From: CAYVSP01 sp964453655
GTDB lineage: Bacteria; Patescibacteriota; Saccharimonadia; Saccharimonadales; CAYVSP01
NCBI GenBank assembly: GCA_964453655.1
Contig: CAYVSP010000019.1
Location: 1 to 16,540, forward strand
Reading direction: 5' to 3'
DNA: 16,540 nucleotides
The position numbers and the translations under genes were made by a program. The first letter of the stretch is position 1. Each line of letters opens with the position of its first letter. Below, piece by piece: positions 12,639 to 16,540 of the stretch. Under the pieces are notes generated by a model. That model searched no databases. It saw nothing but the letters and a program-made list of their open reading frames with translations, and was not told the DNA's origin.

Positions 12639-13718
12639 ATGGCTACCTATAAAGTCTTGCAAGATATAGAGGCTGAGGATAAATTTCTTGGCCCTTTAAC
12701 CCTTAAGCAATTTATCTTTGGCAGTATCACGGCAATTCTATTGTATGTAAGTTTCTTGTTAGTAGCTAAACATGCGGCTTTTATGCTAATAATTTTTTTG
12801 CCGGTTGCTATTGTGTCTGGCTTTTTGGCATTCCCATGGGGGCGTGATCAACCAACTGAGATATGGTTGCTTGGCAAAATTCGCTTTTTCATAAAGCCGC
12901 GGCGGCGCATTTGGAACCAAGATGGTATGCAGGAATTAGTGACTATAACAGTTCCTAAAAAAATCGAGCACGCGCTCACCAATAATCTATCGCAAAATGA
13001 GGTGAAAAGCCGACTAAAGGCTTTAGCCGATACAATTGACAGCCGTGGTTGGGCTATAAAAAATGTTGGCGTGAATTTATCAGCTCAGAGTGGTTATGCT
13101 ATACAAGATCCAGCGTCTGATAGGCTTATTGACATCTCAGCGTTGCCGCAAGAAGTTCCAAGCGTTGACATAGCGGCTACAAAGGATATGTTTGATTATA
13201 CCCAAAATCCAGTCGCCCAACATCTTGACCAAATGATGCAAGTCGCTACTGAGGAGCAACATGAGAATGTTAGGGAAAAAATGGACCAGGCACGAAAAGC
13301 AGTGCCTTCGACAGATAGCCGATCGTCATCTGCTCATGTGGCACCAGCTCAAGACCTGTGGTTTGCGCAAAACCAGTCGTCGGCGACCGCTCCGGCGGCT
13401 TTTCAGACCCAAAGCACTCCTGCCACCTCTGCGCCGCTGGCTACTGCGCCAAAGCTGACTGCCCAAGAAGAGCAAGCATTGCTAGCTCAGTTGCACCCCA
13501 ATAAAAAGGGTACAGCCGCTTATGGGCATATGAAAGTCATCGATCCTAAAGGAACTGGGTCATCCAAACAAAAAGGTGACGTTGCGCAGCCACATCTCGA
13601 TCCAGCCAATATTGAGTTAGCCACTAATAATGATTGGAACGTTGCCACCATTGCCCGTCAAGCCCAACGTGAACATGGCCAAGAACCGCCAGATGAGGTA
13701 GAGATAAAGCTGCGCTAG
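12639..13718 (+). CDS. PrgI-like (VirB3-type) T4SS membrane protein
   Basis: 359 aa. The first 100 residues match the PrgI plan: a short N-terminus (YKVLQDIEAEDKFLGPLTLKQ), two close membrane helices (about 25-43 and 46-65), then FPWGRDQPTEIWLLGKIRFF and a basic RRRIWNQDG. PrgI/VirB3 proteins sit in the inner membrane and partner VirB4. Residues 100-180 are a soluble extension, and 200-359 are Gln/Ala/Pro-rich and probably disordered; classic PrgI proteins are only about 100-150 aa, so the long tail is notable. The gene order PrgI-like, TraC-like, VirB4 supports the call. Confidence 0.8.
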   Translation: MATYKVLQDIEAEDKFLGPLTLKQFIFGSITAILLYVSFLLVAKHAAFMLIIFLPVAIVSGFLAFPWGRDQPTEIWLLGKIRFFIKPRRRIWNQDGMQELVTITVPKKIEHALTNNLSQNEVKSRLKALADTIDSRGWAIKNVGVNLSAQSGYAIQDPASDRLIDISALPQEVPSVDIAATKDMFDYTQNPVAQHLDQMMQVATEEQHENVREKMDQARKAVPSTDSRSSSAHVAPAQDLWFAQNQSSATAPAAFQTQSTPATSAPLATAPKLTAQEEQALLAQLHPNKKGTAAYGHMKVIDPKGTGSSKQKGDVAQPHLDPANIELATNNDWNVATIARQAQREHGQEPPDEVEIKLR

Positions 13719-13752
13719 GCATTTAGGTAATAGCATCTAGGGGATAGGATCT

Positions 13753-13780
13753 TTTAGCTTATGGCTATTTCGGCTATACT
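13753..13780 (+). promoter_or_regulatory. Promoter before the TraC-like gene
   Basis: -10 TATACT at 13775-13780 with a weak TTTAGC (13753-13758) 16 nt upstream. The block CTTTTAGCT(A/T)ATGGCTA followed by ATACTTAT is shared with the PrgI-like promoter at 12608-12633. GGCTA occurs at 13763, 13772 and 13784. The leader to the start codon is about 35 nt and contains AAAGGTGG. Confidence 0.4.
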
Positions 13781-13821
13781 TATGGCTACATGGAAACCCC
13801 TAAATTAAAGGTGGGCTGAGT

Positions 13822-14775
13822 TTGTCTATGGATCCGTCTACACCAAACCAAAACGTACCACGCAACATCAATCCTCCGGCTGCTCCAGTACCGCAAGCCG
13901 CTCCGCCACCGCAGCCGATGGCGGCTGGTATGGGGCCAAATTTCCAATCGCCACGAGCCACTGGCTCAGGTTTACCGCCGCAAGCTGCAGGTGGTGCAGT
14001 CGTTAGCCCTACAGCCAGTCCGCAGGTCACTAATCCGCAAATGCATGTCAACCCGAACAGTACTCAGAATTCACTGCAAATAGCCGAAGTTCGTGATGGT
14101 ATCGTCATAATGAATGACGGCTCCTTCCGCTCGGTTATCATGGTCAAGTCTATTAACTTCGATCTGATGAGCCCTCAGGAGCGGGAAGCAGTCGAATATA
14201 GCTTTCAGGGTTTTCTCAACTCACTATATTTCCCGGTGCAGATTTTTGTGCGCTCTCAAAAAGTTGATTTACAACCTTATATCAACAAGCTAGACAAGAT
14301 CCGAACAGAGCACGATAACATGCTATTGGCACTACTGATGGAAGATTACATAAACTACATCGACGAGTTGGCCGCTCAGACCAATATTATGGATAAGAAA
14401 TTCTATGTGGTTATTCCATTTTTCCCGATTGTCGATGCCCAAAAGGCCTTGACGGCCAGCAAGAACTTATTCACAGGGGTATTTAGCTTATTTAAGAACA
14501 GGCAACAACACGTCACAGTCAATGAGGGCGATCTTAATAAAGCTAAGGATGAGCTGCGCAACCGCGTACAAGCTGTGCTTGGCGGATTGTTGCAGTGCGG
14601 CATCCAAGGCCTGCCGCTTGATACTCAGGAAATGATTGAACTTTATTACGACACCTACAATCCGGATACAGCCACTCGCCAACAGCTAAAAAACTTCGAT
14701 GACCTGGCCACACCGGTGGTAACAAAAGGACGAGGTATGGCCCCTCAACCTAACCTGGACAAGGAGCTACAGTAA
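13822..14775 (+). CDS. TraC-like soluble T4SS protein (VirB4 partner)
   Basis: 317 aa from a TTG at 13822, favoured by AGGTGG 7 nt upstream; an ATG two codons later (13828) has a longer spacing of 13 nt. Residues 1-80 are Pro/Ala/Gln-rich and likely disordered. Residues about 84-300 form a compact domain starting LQIAEVRDGIVIMNDGSFRS and containing FQGFLNSLYFPVQIFVRSQ, which resembles the N-terminal part of VirB4/TraC ATPases but has no Walker motifs. The stop overlaps the VirB4 start by one base (TAATG), so the two are translated together and probably interact at the inner membrane. Confidence 0.72.
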   Translation: MSMDPSTPNQNVPRNINPPAAPVPQAAPPPQPMAAGMGPNFQSPRATGSGLPPQAAGGAVVSPTASPQVTNPQMHVNPNSTQNSLQIAEVRDGIVIMNDGSFRSVIMVKSINFDLMSPQEREAVEYSFQGFLNSLYFPVQIFVRSQKVDLQPYINKLDKIRTEHDNMLLALLMEDYINYIDELAAQTNIMDKKFYVVIPFFPIVDAQKALTASKNLFTGVFSLFKNRQQHVTVNEGDLNKAKDELRNRVQAVLGGLLQCGIQGLPLDTQEMIELYYDTYNPDTATRQQLKNFDDLATPVVTKGRGMAPQPNLDKELQ

Positions 14776-16540
14776 TGGCTTTGTTTGGTAAAAAACAAGC
14801 GCCAATTGATCCGGTCGCCATTGCTCAGGCGCAGCGTGTCCGTGAAGAACAGGAAGTTAGTGCCGCCTTTCAAAAAGGCATTACAGCCTTAAGAGATTTT
14901 ATTGCACCGAGCTCCCTGGTTTTTGAGAGTACACACTTTCAGCTTGGCACGCGATATGCCCGCACTTACTATGTTTACGGTTTTCCGCGGCAAATTTATA
15001 CCGGCTGGTTGAGCAGTATGGTGAACCTGGATGAAGTTATAGATCTGTCGATGTTTATCTATCCTGTTGAAAGCCAAGTGGTACTTGAGAATCTTAGAAA
15101 AAAAGTAACTCAGCTCGAGGCGGGGCTTCAGATTGACGCTGAAAAAGGACGGGTGCGCGACCCGGGCAAGCAGGCGGCCATTACGGATGCGGAGGAAATG
15201 CGCGACAAGCTGCAAGTTGGCGAGGAACGCTTCTTCCGGCTTGGACTTTACTTCACCATTTATGGCTTTTCGATGGATGAGCTTGAGTTCGTCGCCCACA
15301 AGGTGGAATCCATCCTAGGACAGCAGTTGGTTTATTCCAAGCCGGCATCAAGCCAGCAAGAACAGGGCTTTAATAGCACTGTGCCGCAATTCAGTGACCA
15401 ACTGCAGATAAGACGCAACATGAACACCGGCGCCCTCAGTACCAGCTTTCCGTTTACCTCGGCCGACCTAAGCCAGGAAAATGGCATTTTATACGGCATC
15501 AACATGCATAATTCCGGCTTAGTAATCTTTGATCGGTTCAGTTTGGAGAATGGTAACTCGGTAGTCTTTGCCAAGTCCGGTGCTGGTAAATCATTTGCAG
15601 TCAAGCTAGAGGCATTGAGAAGTCTGATGTTCGGCACAGAAATTTTCGTAATTGATCCAGAAAACGAGTACGAGCGCATGGCCGAGGCCGTCGGCGGTGC
15701 GTATGTTCGCCTAAGTCTTAACTCAGCAACACGCATTAATCCTTTTGACTTGCCAAAAGTTATTGACACTGAGGAGGCAGATAACGCCTTGCGCAGTAAC
15801 CTGATTACCATGCACGGCCTGCTTCGCTTAATGATGGGCGGAGCCCAGGCCCAAATGATGGGCAATCAGACTGTGATGGCACCGGCGTTAAGTCCGGTTG
15901 AGGAAGCCGACCTAGATGCAGCTTTAATTGAGACCTATGCTAAGGCCGGCATTACCAATGACCCACTAACCCATACCGGCATACCGCCAACCATCGCCGA
16001 TTTGTATGACACCTTACTGCACATGGGCGGCACCGGACCGCAACTAGCCCAACGACTTCGCAAGTACACTAGCGGTACTTTTGCCGGCATATTTTCTCAG
16101 CAAAGCAACATTAATATTAATAACCCTTTGGTAGTGTTCAATGTCCGCGACCTGGAAGACGAGCTCAGGCCGGTCGCCATGTACATAGTCCTTAATTTCA
16201 TCTGGAATAAGACCAAGAGTGACCAAAAGCGGCGCATCCTGATAGTTGATGAGGCGTGGCAGCTTATGAAATATGAGGACTCTGCCAATTTCCTTTTTTC
16301 GCTTGCCAAACGAGCCCGTAAGTATAACTTAGGTGTTACAACCATCAGCCAAGATGTTGAGGATTTTATGGGTAGTCGAATGGGGCGGGCGATTGTCGCT
16401 AATGCCTCGATGCAGCTTTTGCTTAAGCAGTCGCCTTCAGCGGTTGATGTGCTAGGTGAAGTATTTAAGCTTACCAGCGAGGAGCGCAAGCGGCTCAGTC
16501 AATTCCCGGTCGGTCAGGGTTTGTTTTTTGCCGGCCAAAA
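14775..16540 (+). CDS. virB4: VirB4-type T4SS ATPase (3' end outside the window)
   Basis: 588 complete codons visible; the stop lies beyond the window. The ATG overlaps the upstream stop (TAATG). Residues about 25-190 form the VirB4 N-terminal domain. Walker A is AKSGAGKS at 266-273, followed by IDPENEYERMAEAVGG, and Walker B is ILIVDEAWQL with D492 and E493. YNLGVTTISQDVEDF after Walker B fits the sensor region of HerA/FtsK-type motors, and VANASMQLLLKQ follows. VirB4 uses ATP to pull pilin from the membrane and to power transport, acting as a hexamer at the inner face. The motifs are intact and the call is secure. Confidence 0.96.
   Translation, partial: MALFGKKQAPIDPVAIAQAQRVREEQEVSAAFQKGITALRDFIAPSSLVFESTHFQLGTRYARTYYVYGFPRQIYTGWLSSMVNLDEVIDLSMFIYPVESQVVLENLRKKVTQLEAGLQIDAEKGRVRDPGKQAAITDAEEMRDKLQVGEERFFRLGLYFTIYGFSMDELEFVAHKVESILGQQLVYSKPASSQQEQGFNSTVPQFSDQLQIRRNMNTGALSTSFPFTSADLSQENGILYGINMHNSGLVIFDRFSLENGNSVVFAKSGAGKSFAVKLEALRSLMFGTEIFVIDPENEYERMAEAVGGAYVRLSLNSATRINPFDLPKVIDTEEADNALRSNLITMHGLLRLMMGGAQAQMMGNQTVMAPALSPVEEADLDAALIETYAKAGITNDPLTHTGIPPTIADLYDTLLHMGGTGPQLAQRLRKYTSGTFAGIFSQQSNININNPLVVFNVRDLEDELRPVAMYIVLNFIWNKTKSDQKRRILIVDEAWQLMKYEDSANFLFSLAKRARKYNLGVTTISQDVEDFMGSRMGRAIVANASMQLLLKQSPSAVDVLGEVFKLTSEERKRLSQFPVGQGLFFAGQ

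Noticed and set aside
13761..13808. Fifteen-codon frame (MAISAILMATWKPLN) before the TraC-like gene, a possible leader peptide.
   Set aside because: Its ATG lies upstream of the predicted transcription start and the -10 box falls inside it; no ribosome site.
5385..16540. Treating the T4SS locus as an integrative conjugative element.
   Set aside because: No relaxase, coupling protein, integrase, origin of transfer or flanking direct repeats are visible, and the tRNAs at the left edge have no duplicated 3' ends.

Overview
The window looks like part of a Candidate Phyla Radiation genome, most probably a Saccharibacteria (TM7)-type organism. This is inferred from gene content only: a reduced type IV secretion/pilus locus with VirB4, a PrgI-like protein, a VirB6/TrbL-like protein and a tandem array of short two-helix pilins, next to ComF, a small heat shock protein and a few surface proteins. 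UGA acts as a stop codon throughout, so this is not the recoded Gracilibacteria/Absconditabacteria code.

Layout. Positions 1-40 hold the probable first codons of a minus-strand gene that leaves the window. Positions 100-672 carry two tRNA-Ser genes (GCU and UGA anticodons), each immediately preceded by a structured element of about 120 nt. Positions 677-4512 are minus-strand genes: comF, a membrane-anchored peptidoglycan-binding-type protein, a membrane-anchored cohesin-domain protein and an apolipoprotein N-acyltransferase-like enzyme. Positions 4513-4834 are a divergent intergenic region with a third copy of the structured element, which leads into an Hsp20 gene (4835-5317). A bidirectional terminator follows.

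Positions 5385-8072 are a minus-strand array of six diverged T4SS-type pilins, mostly overlapping or nearly abutting. From a divergent promoter region at about 8073-8191, the plus strand carries a large VirB6/TrbL-like membrane protein, two unrecognised genes, a PrgI-like two-helix protein, a TraC-like soluble protein and a VirB4 ATPase cut off by the window end. Together they encode the pilin subunits, inner-membrane channel and motor of one envelope-spanning machine. No relaxase or coupling protein is visible, so a role in DNA transfer cannot be claimed.

Two observations stand out. First, three copies of one RNA-like architecture (an AT-rich hairpin, AGAGGA, a long hairpin, GACGAG) lie directly 5' of two tRNAs and of the Hsp20 mRNA start. 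I do not recognise it as a known riboswitch, ribozyme or leader. Second, several first genes of transcription units have a good -10 box only 6 to 10 nt before the start codon, which predicts leaderless mRNAs, while internal genes use Shine-Dalgarno sites or overlaps.
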